Source of the DNA: Canna indica
Taxonomy: Eukaryota > Streptophyta > Magnoliopsida > Zingiberales > Cannaceae
Direction of reading: 5' to 3'
NCBI GenBank assembly: GCA_034359265.1
Contig: CP136895.1
Coordinates: forward strand, 41,868,001 to 41,932,000
DNA length: 64,000 nucleotides
Every line of letters begins with the position of its first letter. Position 1 is the first letter of the stretch. Shown here piece by piece: positions 33,397 through 45,026 of this stretch. A program made the position numbers and the translations under genes. The notes beneath the pieces are model-generated. The model was not told where the DNA came from and ran no database searches. It saw only the letters and a list, made by a program, of their open reading frames with translations.

Positions 33397-35116
33397 TGTT
33401 GGGTGAAATGGCTACACTAGAGGGGGGGTGAATAGTATTTTTTTCCAATCAATTAGCCTAAATTCGATTTTTAATCATTTCTTTGATTACTTAGGCAAAT
33501 TACAAGTTGAGTGACTAAATGCGAAAGCAATAATAAAATAATTAAGCACAAACAGAATATCAATGCAAACACAAGAATTTATAGTGGTTCGGCCCCAATG
33601 CCTACTCCACTACCTAAGCACCCCGCTTAGGATTTCCAAACTTAGTTTTACTAGATTAATGATGTTTCCCTTACACAGAGGACTTTGACTCGAAGAGTCT
33701 CACTCTCAACCTAAGGCACTTCCATACCCGAAAGTCTTCGCCTTCTTACCGAGAGCACTCTTCCACCTCAATCCTAAGGGACAACTCAACTAATCCTAGT
33801 AAACTATGTTTACACAAGTGGCTTTACACCTTTTTCACCAATGTAACCACTTACACACAAGACCTAACACTAGGTCTTGTTTCAATCTCAAATACAATGA
33901 AATAAATAAAAAATACAATAATAAATGGAGCAATAAATCAAACAATGAAGTACTTAGCTCCACAACAAGATTCTTAGCTTCCTCTTTATGCCTTTGATGA
34001 TGAATCAATGAAGGTAAAGATCAATCAAAGGAATGAGATATCAAAGCTAGGGTTTCTCTAAAAATTAGCTCAATGAAATCTCAGAATTGATCATGGATGG
34101 CTCAATGAAGTTTAGGAGTGATCAAAAAGTCACTTGGGAAGGCTTAGGCTAGGGTATTTATAGAGCCAAGAAGAAATGGAATGAAACGGGTGGCTCAACG
34201 GGCGGAAAACTAGCCATTTCTGCCGTTCGATCGATTGGTCGTTCGATCGTCGATCGACCGGTTGATCGACCAAAAGCTTACTGCACTTTAATCGCTCTAT
34301 TTGGTCGACCGATGGGTCGACTGAATGAGTCACGATTCATTTCATCCGTAATCCGGTTGATCGATCGGTCGACCGAAGCACCTACTGCCAATTTTTGGCA
34401 GCATTCGGTCGACCGAAACTGGGCAGACTGCACTGGTTTTTTTTGCTTTGTTTGCTCGATTGGGTTCCATCTTCGCTAAGCTTACTTATATAATATTTAT
34501 TAACTTTAAGTTAATAACTTTTAAAAATAAATGTTATATAAGAATTATTCCCCATTTGGATTCAATAAAAATATCTAAAAAATTAAAATTCTTAAGAATC
34601 AAAATCTAGTTTTTAGGGTCTAGTATAAATTTTCCGAAAACGGAAATTTCCTAATCTCCCGGGTCAAATATGGGTATGTTAAAGGCTTTCAAAAATTCCT
34701 TAAAAATACCTCGTTATCTAGTTTTGACCCAAGGAACAATTATCGCCATTTTTTTTATGTCAAGTAAATATCTAGGTTATATAGCCCTCGAAGGAGCTCC
34801 CTAGGCTTAGTGAATTCAAGGCAGTTTTCGGGTTTTCATGTTTTGGATTTTGGATTTAGTTTTAGGGATATTTGCATCATAAAGAGAATTTATAATATAT
34901 CTAGACATCCTAAATCTAAACTCTAACTTTCTGTATAATCCGAGCGCGACGACCAACGTCCTTCCGATTTCACGATTTCTTCGATATTTCCGATTGAGGA
35001 CGTTGTGTGCTAATCAACTTGGAACCTGAAAGATTTCTCAATGAAACATCATTAGTTCCATGTTTATTATCATCAAAACCTAGATTACGACTAAGGTTGA
35101 AAACCTTAAGCCAACA
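33397..35116 (-). repeat. 5' LTR of unit B, 1.72 kb (longest copy of the family)
   Basis: On the + strand it starts TGTTGGGTGAAATGGCTAC and ends CTTAAGCCAACA. It includes blocks rich in 'gatcgacc' (34220-34420) and the conserved 'ccactacctaagcacccc'. The sequence to its right resumes the 2.1-kb LTR at 35117. Confidence 0.85.
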
Positions 35117-36784
35117 ATCTTCTTCCTCCTTCCTCAGGTTTTCGGTGAAGCCGAATTGAAGGTGTCTTCTACTTGGGTGTGCCGCCTACTACATCTTCTT
35201 GGAGGAGTCCAAGAAGAACAACGATGTATTCTTTTATGTACCTTCTTGTTCCTTGGTTTTCTCATCCCCTCTTCCTCCCTTTTTGGTGCTCGGTTCTTGG
35301 TGGAAGGGTCGGCCTTGCCTAGGTGGATTCTAGGATTGAGAAAGCTTCTCCGTTGAGCCACAACGAGTCCCGGTGTTCGCTGCCCCTATTATTGCGAGGT
35401 GCTTGGTGTGGACTATCGTTGGAGGACGTGCACATGTGCGTCTCAAGACGGGGAAAGGATCAACCATATCAACCGCGGTTTGAGGTATACCTTCTCTCAT
35501 ATATCCAATGTTGAATTTCTTAATATTGCTAAAGTAGATCACTATTTTCAGGATGGTTTCAAAATTTTAAATTGCTATTTCCACTATGTTTTCAATTCCT
35601 ATCCCAACAGTCGTATCAAAGCCACCTTTAGCAAAATTTTAGAATTTTTATTTCGCGTTTTGATCACGTTTCGAACCTTTCATTCCCTAAACATCATGAT
35701 GTCTGATTTTGGTTTTCGGGGGTTTTTGAGTCGTTCTCTTGGCTCCACGGTTCATATGATGAATCGAGGTAGAAGCCTACTATCCATATTGATTTTGGAC
35801 ATAATTTAAACTAAAAAATCCCGTGGGTTCATGGTTGAACAGCCTCGAGAACAAAAAAAAATCAGCATGTGTTGTTTGAACCGTTTTGGGCGAAAACGTG
35901 ATCGGATTTGTGCGATTTCGGATTCTATTTTTTTCTTTCTTTTTCATATATGATGTGATGCATGAAAGGATGATTATGGATGAGCCCTATGTGCATATGA
36001 CTGTGTGTAAAATGTGGTTGTGATGATTGCTTGTAAATTTATGAAATTTCAGCTTTGCAATTTTTAAATAGGCCCTGCGTACCCCTACCTTCCTCTTGAG
36101 AATTCTAATTGTAATTCACTTCTCCCTCTCCTTAAACCTATCCCCAAGGGTTGTTTGGGGTCTTCTTATTTTAGTTTTGTAAAATTAGAAGTTTAGGGAC
36201 AGATTCGCAACGAGCACGCTTGCTGCCCCGTTTTGTTGCGCGCGCGGAGAGGAGGTGTTCGGCGCCATGTTGATGACGGCTTGAACCCCGAGAAGGCGCT
36301 GATGGAACCGAAAATCTACAAGGTAGTTTTGGGCAGCGCCTTGGCGAGACGAAGCTTCCTTAAAACCCTAGGATGATGGCCTTGGTTCGCCCGGTTGCTC
36401 GGGTGAAACCCTTAAAACATCCATAATCATCCTTATTTAATTTATGCTCTTATTTATTGCTTTTGCTTCAATTATTGATTACTTAGATAAATTATAATTG
36501 CACGAAGAAACCCTCCAATAATATTGAGTCAGAATGGCTAAGATATTAAGAATATCGATCATGCCTTCCATCATTATGAGGGACAAATGTGTCTATTATC
36601 ACAACGGGTTTGTTGTGCGCACACAAGACCTTTTGTGTTGATAGACACATTGCACCTCATAAGGCACATATCCGACTTGTGTCTCTGCTACCGGCTTGAA
36701 CATGACTTATCTTATATGGTTGGCACCCACCAGCCTTAATTCGTTACATGGGAGGCACCTCATGGAGCTCGGCGGTGGATCGAG
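35117..36784 (+). mobile_element. 2.1-kb-LTR element: LTR end and non-coding interior
   Basis: 35117-35609 aligns with 7880-8380, the LTR 3' end, finishing TATCCCAACA. It is followed by a mutated primer-binding site, TCGTATCAAAGCCA at 35611-35624 (canonical form TGGTATCAGAGCCA). The interior to about 36784 has no ORF of note. The element thus looks like a large non-coding LTR retrotransposon derivative (LARD-like). Where it ends and the integrase fragment begins is not clear. Confidence 0.6.
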
Positions 36785-37459
36785 AACTGACAAACTGAGA
36801 TGAAATTCTTCGGCAACTCGAGGGCAATTTAGCAAGAGCACAAGAACGAATGAAAGCTCAGGCTGATAAGAAGAGAAGGGAGGTGGAATTCAACGAAGAT
36901 GATTGGGTTTTTGTGAAGTTACAACCTTATCGCCAGCTCTCGGTCTGATTGCAGCGGCAACAAAAATTTTGTGCACGATTTTTTGGCCCATTTCGAGTTA
37001 TTAAACGAATTGGGAAGGTGGCTTACAAATTAGAGTTGCCAGCATCTGCGAGAATTCACAATGTTTTCCATGTCTCTATCCTTAAGAAATGCCAAGGAAA
37101 TTCGGACATGCAAGTCATGCCATTACTGATGTTAACCATGGCAATCAGCTCGCGGAGGTTGCCGGGGGTGGCGAGTCAACACACTTAGGAGTATGGCAAT
37201 GCCAACGAAGATGGTGACTCATTCCAAAACCTTGCGGACAAGGTTCTTGCGGACCACAAGGGTATTGTTACGAGCGAAGTTGAAACAAATGTTCCATGTG
37301 GTCACATCAGGTTGCATGCATGGTAAAGCGACGACAGCTGTTAGCGACATATCGGCCGAAGAAAGTGGTCCGCAGCAGGTTGAGGTGGCGTTGGGCCAAA
37401 CACGATGAGGGGAGCATGTCAGGAAGCGTCCCTATTGGAGCGACGATTTCATGATGTAA
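36785..37459 (+). pseudogene. Chromovirus-type integrase C-terminus and chromodomain remnant
   Basis: The reading is EILRQLEGNLARAQERMKAQ and FNEDDWVFVKLQPYRQLSV, a stop at 36948, [39 protein letters not shown]. After a frame change come ADKVLADHKGIVTSEV (the end of a chromodomain-like tail) and a final RPYWSDDFMM ending at TAA. This is the 3' end of pol of a Ty3/gypsy chromovirus. Upstream domains were not seen. Confidence 0.8.
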
Positions 37460-38050
37460 TAGAATGTAAATGTAGTATACATAGAATTGGGATATATTTT
37501 TGAATGATATAGAAAAATATCTTCATTCAACTCCTTCCCTCTCATATCCCTCTTTCTCTATCTTTCTCTCTTCTTTTATACTTCTTCTCTCTATTTCCGA
37601 TCTCCGGCTCTATCGTCGATTGCATAATTGTTTCTAAATAGATCTTGTCGATTGCTCGAAGCTACAATCTCCAAAGGAGGAGATACCTCATAGAGTAATC
37701 GATCACGCATAAAAGGTAATTGTAATATTCAAGTAAGAGGATTAACTAGCACAATCATAATAGTATAAATAATTATTTAGTAAGTTGTCCAACTAAGAAT
37801 TCTAGAAAAGTCAGTTTAGTAAATATTTTCTCCAATAAGCACTAATATTTATGTAATGATGTCATTGCACTTATATGATTGAGGATTGTTAATTTTATCG
37901 ATTTATTAATGTTTAGCCCTAATAAATTTATGATAGAGAGTATTCTAGATCATCATCCTTATGTACCTCCAAATTGTTTTGATCCATGCATTATATCACA
38001 ATAACAAAATCAATAAAAATAAGTAAAAAAATGGGGAAAAAAAATGCGTA
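37460..38050. other. Probable LTR remnant and AT-rich flank
   Basis: The CT-rich stretch 37520-37620 and what follows may be the 3' LTR of the chromovirus, but its end was not found. The rest is AT-rich without genes. Confidence 0.35.
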
Positions 38051-38292
38051 TGATCACTTTGGTTCAAATAAGATATATAAAATAATAAAATAAGATATAT
38101 AAAATTGTCTTTGTAATTTATCCAAATTATATGTCAACGTTGATCATCCATTATGAGTACGAGCGAATATCTTGGGTAGACCCAAATTCGTGCGCTAGAT
38201 AAAATTTTAATGGGTTGGAACATTTTGATTTGGGAGACAAGGGTTAGATAATTTTTTTCTTTTATTCTAGAATATTTAATGCCACACTCCAT
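38051..38292 (+). repeat. Direct repeat, copy 2, upstream of the coatomer gene
   Basis: It matches 3095-3377 and lacks that copy's 40-base insert. It ends about 540 bases before the coatomer start codon, so it lies in that gene's upstream region. Confidence 0.85.
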
Positions 38293-38833
38293 ACTTAATT
38301 TAATATATTTCCTGTTCAATGAACAGGAATCTCATTCGGGTATCTTGTGTGATGAAATAAACATAATCTTGAGCCTCATTCTATCTACTGCAATCCTAAA
38401 CGACATAAATGATATAAAATGGGGTCTGGAAAATAGTATTAATTTGTCAATGGAAAATCAAATGTTAATAAGTTATCTGTTACGGTACATGCGAAGAGTC
38501 CCAACTCCCAATTCCCAAACGGCCAAACCCTTCCAGAGATAGCGAACGCCGGTTGACTATGTTTTAGTGCACGATTCATACTGTCCATTGGATTCGCATT
38601 ACGTCCACCATCTGCCGTTCGGAAAGCGGTTCGTGCCCATCAACTTGAATCCGGTCCGATCGCGGGAGGGGCTTACTTCGCTCAGCTTGAGCTCGGAAGT
38701 TTGGGGCGGTCTCCATTTACAAAACGTCTTCTCCACCTGCAAAGAGGAATCCCTCGATCGACCGAGCTGCCTCTCCACTCTCCACGGAACCACTCAATCG
38801 TTGATATCGTCGGATTTCGCCACTCTGTCCGAC
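38293..38833 (+). promoter_or_regulatory. Upstream region and likely 5' UTR of the coatomer gene
   Basis: An inverted repeat with 10-base arms (TTCCTGTTCA / TGAACAGGAA, 38309-38329) lies in this stretch. From about 38570 the sequence becomes GC-balanced and CT-rich, as in plant 5' leaders. No convincing TATA box was seen. Transcription start is inferred only. Confidence 0.4.
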
Positions 38834-41800
38834 ATGGCTCAGCCCTTCGTCAAGAAGGATGATGATCACGACGAGGAAGGTGCTGGCCCAGCCCTACTCT
38901 TATTCCCATTCATATCGATCTGTGGTTATGTTCTATGATTCTATCATTTTTCTTGTTTCGTCCATAATTCTTTCTTCCGATTGTACAAGCGTTGTGTCCT
39001 TTGTACCATGAGCTTCCTGTGTAGATCCGTCGTTTTCGATATGGATCTGTGGAGATTTATTGGTTTTCCTAGTGGATCTGAAGTTGTCGAACGAGTTTAT
39101 TACCCTTCTTGGCTCTGCCTCATCAATGTAGTGCCTAAGCTTTTAGATCTTGCTGATATTTGATGTGCTGCCGGAAATTAACATTATTGAATGTGGCACT
39201 GTCTGCCATAGATCTAATCTGGGTTTATTTTGCTGGAGAAAACCAAATCATCTAAATGCCGAACTATTCATTCTTATGTCATTTTTGGTTTGTAACTTGC
39301 AGAGGAATACTCCCCCTTTCACGGAATTGAGAAAGGGGCAGTCCTACAAGAGGCCAGAGTTTTCCATGATCCGCAACTCGATGCCCGAAAATGCTCTCAG
39401 GTATTTTTATCCAGACTCCGGATCTCTGTTATTTCACGTGCAGGAATTACAATGTTGAAATTGACTTCGTTTAATCAGCATATGAATGTCAAATCCACAG
39501 GTGATCACTAAATTGTTATATTTGCTTAATCAAGGAGAAACATTTACAAAGGTGAGATACTGTTACACATTGTTGATTTTGTCTTAACTAAAAGTTTTTT
39601 CCCACATCTCTAATGTTTAGAAACATGGGTGTTCTTTTGTATGGTAGGTTGAGGCCACAGAAGTCTTTTTTGCTGTGACAAAATTATTTCAGTCTAAGGA
39701 TACAGTACTGAGGAGGATGGTGTATTTGATGATTAAGGAACTTTCACCCTCTGCAGATGAGGTAAGAATGAAATCCATCTTCAATAGCTTTACAATATTA
39801 GTTACAGAAGATGTGTACACTAACTTTTTTCCCCACTTTGTTTAGGTGATCATCGTCACAAGTTCATTGATGAAGGATATGAATAGTAAAACTGATATGT
39901 ATAGGGCCAATGCTATACGAGTTCTTTGTAGAATTACTGATAGTACTCTTCTTACCCAAATTGAGAGATACTTGAAGCAAGCAATTGTTGACAAAAACCC
40001 AGTTGTGGCTAGTGCTGCACTTGTTAGTGGAGTTCACTTGCTTCAGGTGTTGTTGCATTTCTTGTGGTCATTCTCATGGTTTACCTTAATGTACAATATT
40101 TTCACTTCCACTGGTCTAAAAACAGACAAATCCGGAAATTGTAAAAAGATGGAGCAATGAGGTGCAGGAAGCTGTTCAATCAAGAGCTGCTCTTGTGCAA
40201 TTCCATGCACTTGCGCTTCTTCACCAGGTATGCAACTTTTGTAACAAAGTTCCTGTATCTTAATTGCATCTACTATAACATAAATAGGAAGTAGCAAATT
40301 ACCAATAGAATTCCGATGGAAAATTGCAGGAGACTGAAGTATGTACTTTTACTTGTTTGCAACATACATTCATGAAAATAAAGTTTGCTTTTGGCCCATA
40401 TTGGATATTTTTCCTTTGCATTAACTCTTATACTGATTTGCTTTCTGAGTTGCAGATTAGACAAAATGATCGGCTGGCTGTCACCAAGCTAGTTACTAGC
40501 TTGACAAAAGGATCAGTTCGTTCCCCTTTAGCTCAGTGCCTTCTGATTAGGTACACCAGCCAGGTATATTCTTGTACTTTGATGTTTACTCTAGTCAAGC
40601 TAATAATTTACAACTAATGAATTTGGCATTTATTCAGGTAATTAGAGAGTCAAACACAAACACACAAGGAGAGCGCCCATTTTTTGATTACCTGGAATCT
40701 TGTCTACGACACAAAGCAGAAATGGTTGTCTTTGAGGCAGCAAAAGCTATAACAGAGTTGAGTGGTGTGACAAGCCGAGAGTTGACTCCTGCAATCACTG
40801 TTCTGCAGTTGTTTTTAAGTTCATCCAAGCCTGTCCTTAGGTTCGCAGCTGTCCGAACACTAAATAAGGTAGCACTTCATAGCATGTACTGATCCTTCAA
40901 TTTTGTGCTGTCTGATTTGTTGATTAAATTAAATTGTTTAGATATTACTTTTCTTTGATACTGTTTGTTGAGCTTGATTTATCTCTTGCAGGTTGCTAAT
41001 ACACATCCTCTGGCGGTTACAAATTGCAACATTGATATGGAAAGCTTAATTTCAGATCAAAACAGAAGCATTGCCACTCTCGCTATAACTACACTCCTAA
41101 AAACTGGCAATGAATCGAGTGTAGATCGCTTGATGAAACAAATAACAAACTTCATGTCAGATATTGCAGATGAATTCAAGATTGTTGTTGTGGAAGCTAT
41201 AAGATCTTTGTGCTTGAAATTCCCACTAAAATACCGTTCATTGTGTGTAAAAAACTCCATATACTTATTGTTCTTTCATTGTTTGATTTTTATTTTATAT
41301 GAAGTTGAACCATTATACTGAACCTTGCTCGTTAGGATGAATTTCTTAAGCAACATTCTTCGAGAAGAAGGAGGCTTTGACTATAAGAAAGCAATTGTTG
41401 ATTCAATAGTCATCCTTATCAGAGATATACCTGATGCTAAAGAAATTGGCTTGTTCCACCTCTGTGAATTCATTGAAGACTGTGAATTTACTTATTTGTC
41501 TACTCAGGTAATTGTGATATAATGCTTCTGCCATATTCATTTGATTTAATAAATTTAACTGTTTCAACTATGCTTCTAGATACTTCACTTTCTTGGAAAT
41601 GAAGGACCAAAGACTTCAGATCCTAGTAAATATATTCGTTACATTTACAATCGGGTGATACTTGAAAATGCAACTGTCCGAGCTTCTGCTGTAAGTACCT
41701 TGGCGAAGTTTGGTGCACTGGTTGACTCATTAAAGGTACTAGAAAATCAGTTTTTTCAAAGAAACAAATAAAATAATCTTTCTAAAAGTAATATTTCTGG

Positions 41801-42615
41801 AATTCACTTCATTACTTACTGATGTCGGAAATTGACTATTTTCTGCAGCCTCGAATATTTGTTCTGTTGAGACGATGCCTATTTGATAGTGATGATGAGG
41901 TGACAATATATCCTTGTAAAGATTATTATTGGCTTCTACAATTTGTTTATCTTTTGATTATTTTTTGTTTTTTAAAGTTTTGTAATTATTCAATTAGTTA
42001 TTAAATATTAGTTACCATCACCGCTGAAAGCAAATAATATCCAAAGCCTTACTACTTGGTTCTGGCATAGAATATTGCGAAATTTCAGTTAGTTTGTTTC
42101 ATGTCTGGGTCTCATCTCTTAAAAGATGATGACTAACGGGATAAATTATTTCTACGGTTTGTTATAGGTTAGGGACCGGGCAACACTTTATCTTAACACT
42201 CTGAAAGGTGATGTTTCTGTTGGAGGATCTAATGAAGATGTAAAAGATTTTCTATTTGGCCCATTGGATGTACCACTTGTCAACTTGGAAACAAGCTTGC
42301 AGAACTATGTATGTTTCCTCCTTCTAAAGTTATACTATAGTTATCTCCCTGACTTATTTTGCTTCCCCTCTCTTTTCTGATTCAGGAGGCCTCAGACATA
42401 CCTTTCAATATATCTTCTGTCCCAAAGGAAGTGAAGTCACAACCACTTGCTGAGAAAAAGGCTCCTGGTAAAAAACCTACTGGTTTAGGTGCCCCTCCTG
42501 TTGGTCCTACCTCAACTGTTGATGCATATGAAAAATTGCTTTCTTCCATTCCTGAGTTTGCTGGCTTTGGAAAACTCTTCAAGGTTTATTAACTGCTATT
42601 GTTTATTTTTATAAC

Positions 42616-42665
<50 letters not shown>

Positions 42666-44421
42666 TCATATTCATATCAGTTCTTGTCTTCTCAGTCATC
42701 TGCACCTGTGGAGTTGACGGAAGCCGAAACTGAATATTCAGTTAATGTAGTGAAGCACATCTTTGACGGTCATGTTGTATTCCAGTACAACTGTACAAAT
42801 ACCATCCCGGAACAGTTACTTCAAATGGTATAGTAGTTATTTTAGGGAACAGTTGCTCCACTAGTTATTGTATAATTTGAAAGCTTGTCTGATTTTCATT
42901 TTCTCCAGGTTACTGTTTTTGTTGATGCATCTGAAGCTGAGGAATTTTCAGAAGTTGTATCAAAACCTTTAAGATCCTTACCTTATGATTCACCAGGACA
43001 GACTTTTGTTGCTTTTGAGAAGCCAACAGGTGTTCCTGCTACTGGAAAATTCTCAAACCTTCTAAAGTTTTTGGTCAAGGAGGTTTGACTCACCCTTTAC
43101 TCCAATGTTGTTTGCATGTGTTTACATATATCTTATTATTTTTATGCATGCTCCTTTGCTAAAATGTCTTTAATCATTTGCTTCAAGTATATCTTCCTAA
43201 AATCTCATTAGGACCATGGAAGTCACTCTTTCCTTTATTTCAATAGCTAGGTGTAATTTTGGTTGTTAGTCCAATTAATTATTTTTTTCAAATCTTTTCT
43301 ATGGATTTTAAGGAATGTATTCGTCAATGAACTCATTGTAGGCTGGATAAGTAGAATACATTGATTGCATTGTGCTAAATGCTACTGATAAAAAAGGTTT
43401 TCTTTAGCTGTTGCTTTTAAGTAGTGATGATGGTCTTTGATATAATAGTCATAGTCTGTATTATTCTGCAAGTAATACTGAAGAGAAACCCTGGATGTTT
43501 TGCCTCCATTTATGCAACCCAGATTCTTTTCCCTGACCAGCTATTATGTTTTAAAAAAATGTGGTAGAGCATATTGGCTGTGTTGGTCAACTTGTTATAC
43601 CCAAAAAATATCAGAAGCATAGAAGTATTCTTAAACATAGATCTTTCTTCCCTAGTATAAAAAGAGCAACTTGCTACTAGATCCCATCTTTTTTGTTGAA
43701 GACCTCTTCATGCATCAATTCCGGCCACAACAATGCTTTTATATCTTCGATTTTACGTACTGCACACATTCAACCATACTGCTTTTTATCTATGCATTAG
43801 GTTGATCCAGCTACAGGGGAAGTAGAGGAAGAAGGTGTTGAAGATGAATACCAGCTAGAAGATCTTGAAATTGTTGCAGCTGATTACATGTTGAAGGTGG
43901 GAGTGTCCAATTTCAAAAATGCCTGGGATAGTATGGGCCCAGACAATGAGCGCGTTGATGAGTATGGCCTCGGTGTGAAAGATAGCTTGACAGAAACTGT
44001 TAGTGCAGTTGTAGATATTCTTGGCATGCAACCTTGTGAGGTCAGTTATCTTTAATAGTCAGATTTGCCTTTGTTTATGAAGATTGATTGGAAAGTGGTA
44101 CATGAAAAGAACAAACTTTCCATTTCTGATTCTATCATATTATTGGGCCTTTGATGATTGGCAGAATAATTATGTGGATATTATGGTGGAAGTATTCTGA
44201 TTTCTTCAATGTCTAATGATTGGCAGGGAACTGAGGATGTTCCAAGCAACTCAAGGTCTCACACATGTCTGCTCTCCGGAATTTTTGTCGGCAATGTTAA
44301 GGTGCTAGTCAGAGTGTCATTTGGCATTGATGGATCTAAGCAGGTTGCAATGAAACTTGCAGTTAGATCTGAAGATCCAGAGATAAGTGAAAAAATTCAT
44401 GAAATTGTTGCTGAGGGCTGA
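38834..44421 (+). CDS. COPG: Coatomer subunit gamma (COPI, Sec21/COPG), 18 exons
   Basis: This is a core subunit of the COPI coat that forms retrograde Golgi-to-ER vesicles; it binds cargo tails, ARF1-GTP and ARF-GAP on the cytosolic face. Exons: 38834-38879, 39303-39400, 39501-39551, 39648-39761, 39846-40046, 40126-40227, 40456-40563, 40638-40868, 40992-41242, 41336-41507, 41580-41735, 41849-41899, 42168-42308, 42386-42583, 42696-42827, 42909-43082, 43801-44040, 44227-44421. All introns are GT-AG and the joined frame of 2661 nt gives 886 residues, the usual plant length. Residues 1 to about 540 are the adaptin-like helical trunk ([45 protein letters not shown]). A Lys/Pro-rich linker ([16 protein letters not shown], about 595-610) precedes the appendage ([36 protein letters not shown]). 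The start sits in GACATGGCT, a good context. No lesion was seen, so it is probably functional. Confidence 0.96.
42617..42664. repeat. (ATT)n microsatellite in coatomer intron 14
   Basis: About 16 uninterrupted trinucleotide repeats between exons 14 and 15. It is likely to be polymorphic and lies about 30 bases before the acceptor of exon 15. Confidence 0.95.
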
Positions 44422-44922
44422 ATGCAAACATGCAGCAGTTTTTCCCACAGCTTATATGGCAACGGTGTTAAAGTCCTTTTGCAATATCGTTTTGCTTTGT
44501 TGGAACTTCAAAATTAAGCGTGAAAGACTAGCTTTTCCAAGTTACTGGAATTATGAGATGCTCCTTGTAGTATGAAAAAATTTCTTTTGTTTGTTAGGAA
44601 CTTGTGAAAAGAAAATGGATAAGTTTTTCGAATTCTTTTGAAGTACCTGTTGCAGTAATTATTTACATCAATGTATATTAAAAAGCTATTGTTGATTTGT
44701 TGACCCACGCTATTCACAGCAAAGTGATTCCACGGTGATTGTTTAGTGTCCATTATTTGAAATTGAAATGCTATAAGATGCTAATCTTCATGTCTGGTGT
44801 ATTTGAAGGAATTCGACTTCATTGTTTGAAATACAATCTCTTGCATTCTACTTGACAGAATGCATTCTTTGCCCACCTGGGTTGCACGATTGGAAAATGG
44901 TCCAATGGATCTAAAAAATGGT
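44422..44922 (+). other. 3' UTR and downstream flank of the coatomer gene
   Basis: AT-rich with several AATAAA-like stretches ('aatgtatattaaaaag' near 44670). No other gene was seen. Confidence 0.4.
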
Positions 44923-44995
44923 TCAATTGCTGAGATTTTGAACTTTGGTTGCCTCGGTAAAAGCCAGGTATCCTTACCAACTAGACTACAGTGGG
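44923..44995 (-). pseudogene. tRNA-Glu-like pseudogene
   Basis: The - strand reads TGTAGTCTAGTTGGTAAGGA, then TACCTGGCTTTTACCGAGG, then AAAGTTCAAAATCTC. This follows plant tRNA-Glu through the D arm (box A), anticodon arm and T arm (box B). The anticodon loop is altered (CTTTTAC instead of CT-CTC-AC or CT-TTC-AC), the acceptor strands no longer pair, and box B is degraded. It is therefore not a working tRNA. Confidence 0.55.
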
Positions 44996-45026
44996 TGAAA
45001 GCTAGGTATCTTAACCGATTAGAGGG
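44993..45026 (-). repeat. Partial second tRNA-Glu-like 5' half
   Basis: The - strand reads AATCGGTTAAGATACCTAGC then TTTCACCC, again the D arm and anticodon 5' half of tRNA-Glu. It lies immediately upstream of the first tRNA-like unit, so the two are in tandem. Confidence 0.45.

Larger units (their letters stand above)
22790..35116 (-). mobile_element. Tandem of two copia-type gag-only (TR-GAG-like) elements
   Basis: On the - strand the order is LTR (33397-35116), short gag start (33290-33390), gypsy insertion (29212-33289), gag remainder (28510-29211), a long non-coding interior (25711-28500), a shared LTR (24595-25696), a second gag (23040-24526), then a truncated non-coding tail to about 22790 with no third LTR. 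Protease, integrase, reverse transcriptase and RNase H are absent from both units. Two interiors sharing one LTR suggest unequal recombination between LTRs. Autonomous copia relatives were presumably needed for movement. Confidence 0.75.

Noticed and set aside
34210..34420. Repeated GATCGACC-like motifs resembling a regulatory array
   Set aside because: They belong to the LTR family and recur in other copies (25430-25550, 62070-62130), so they are not a separate regulatory element or CRISPR-like array.
35399..35809. 136-codon ORF
   Set aside because: It crosses the LTR end and the primer-binding site of a retrotransposon and shows no protein features.
38567..38938. 123-codon ORF containing the coatomer start region
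   Set aside because: It is in a different extent from the true frame: it reads through the 5' leader and into intron 1, and the coatomer start at 38834 with splicing at 38879 is supported by homology.
40330..40350. Possible extra exon start after 'attgcag' at about 40330
   Set aside because: The coatomer frame is continuous from 40227 to 40456 without it, and the reading after it does not match the family.
41230..41340. Apparent frameshift between coatomer exons 9 and 10
   Set aside because: Placing the donor at 41243 (TT|GTGTGT) and the acceptor before G at 41336 restores Leu-Met-Asn in frame, so no lesion exists.
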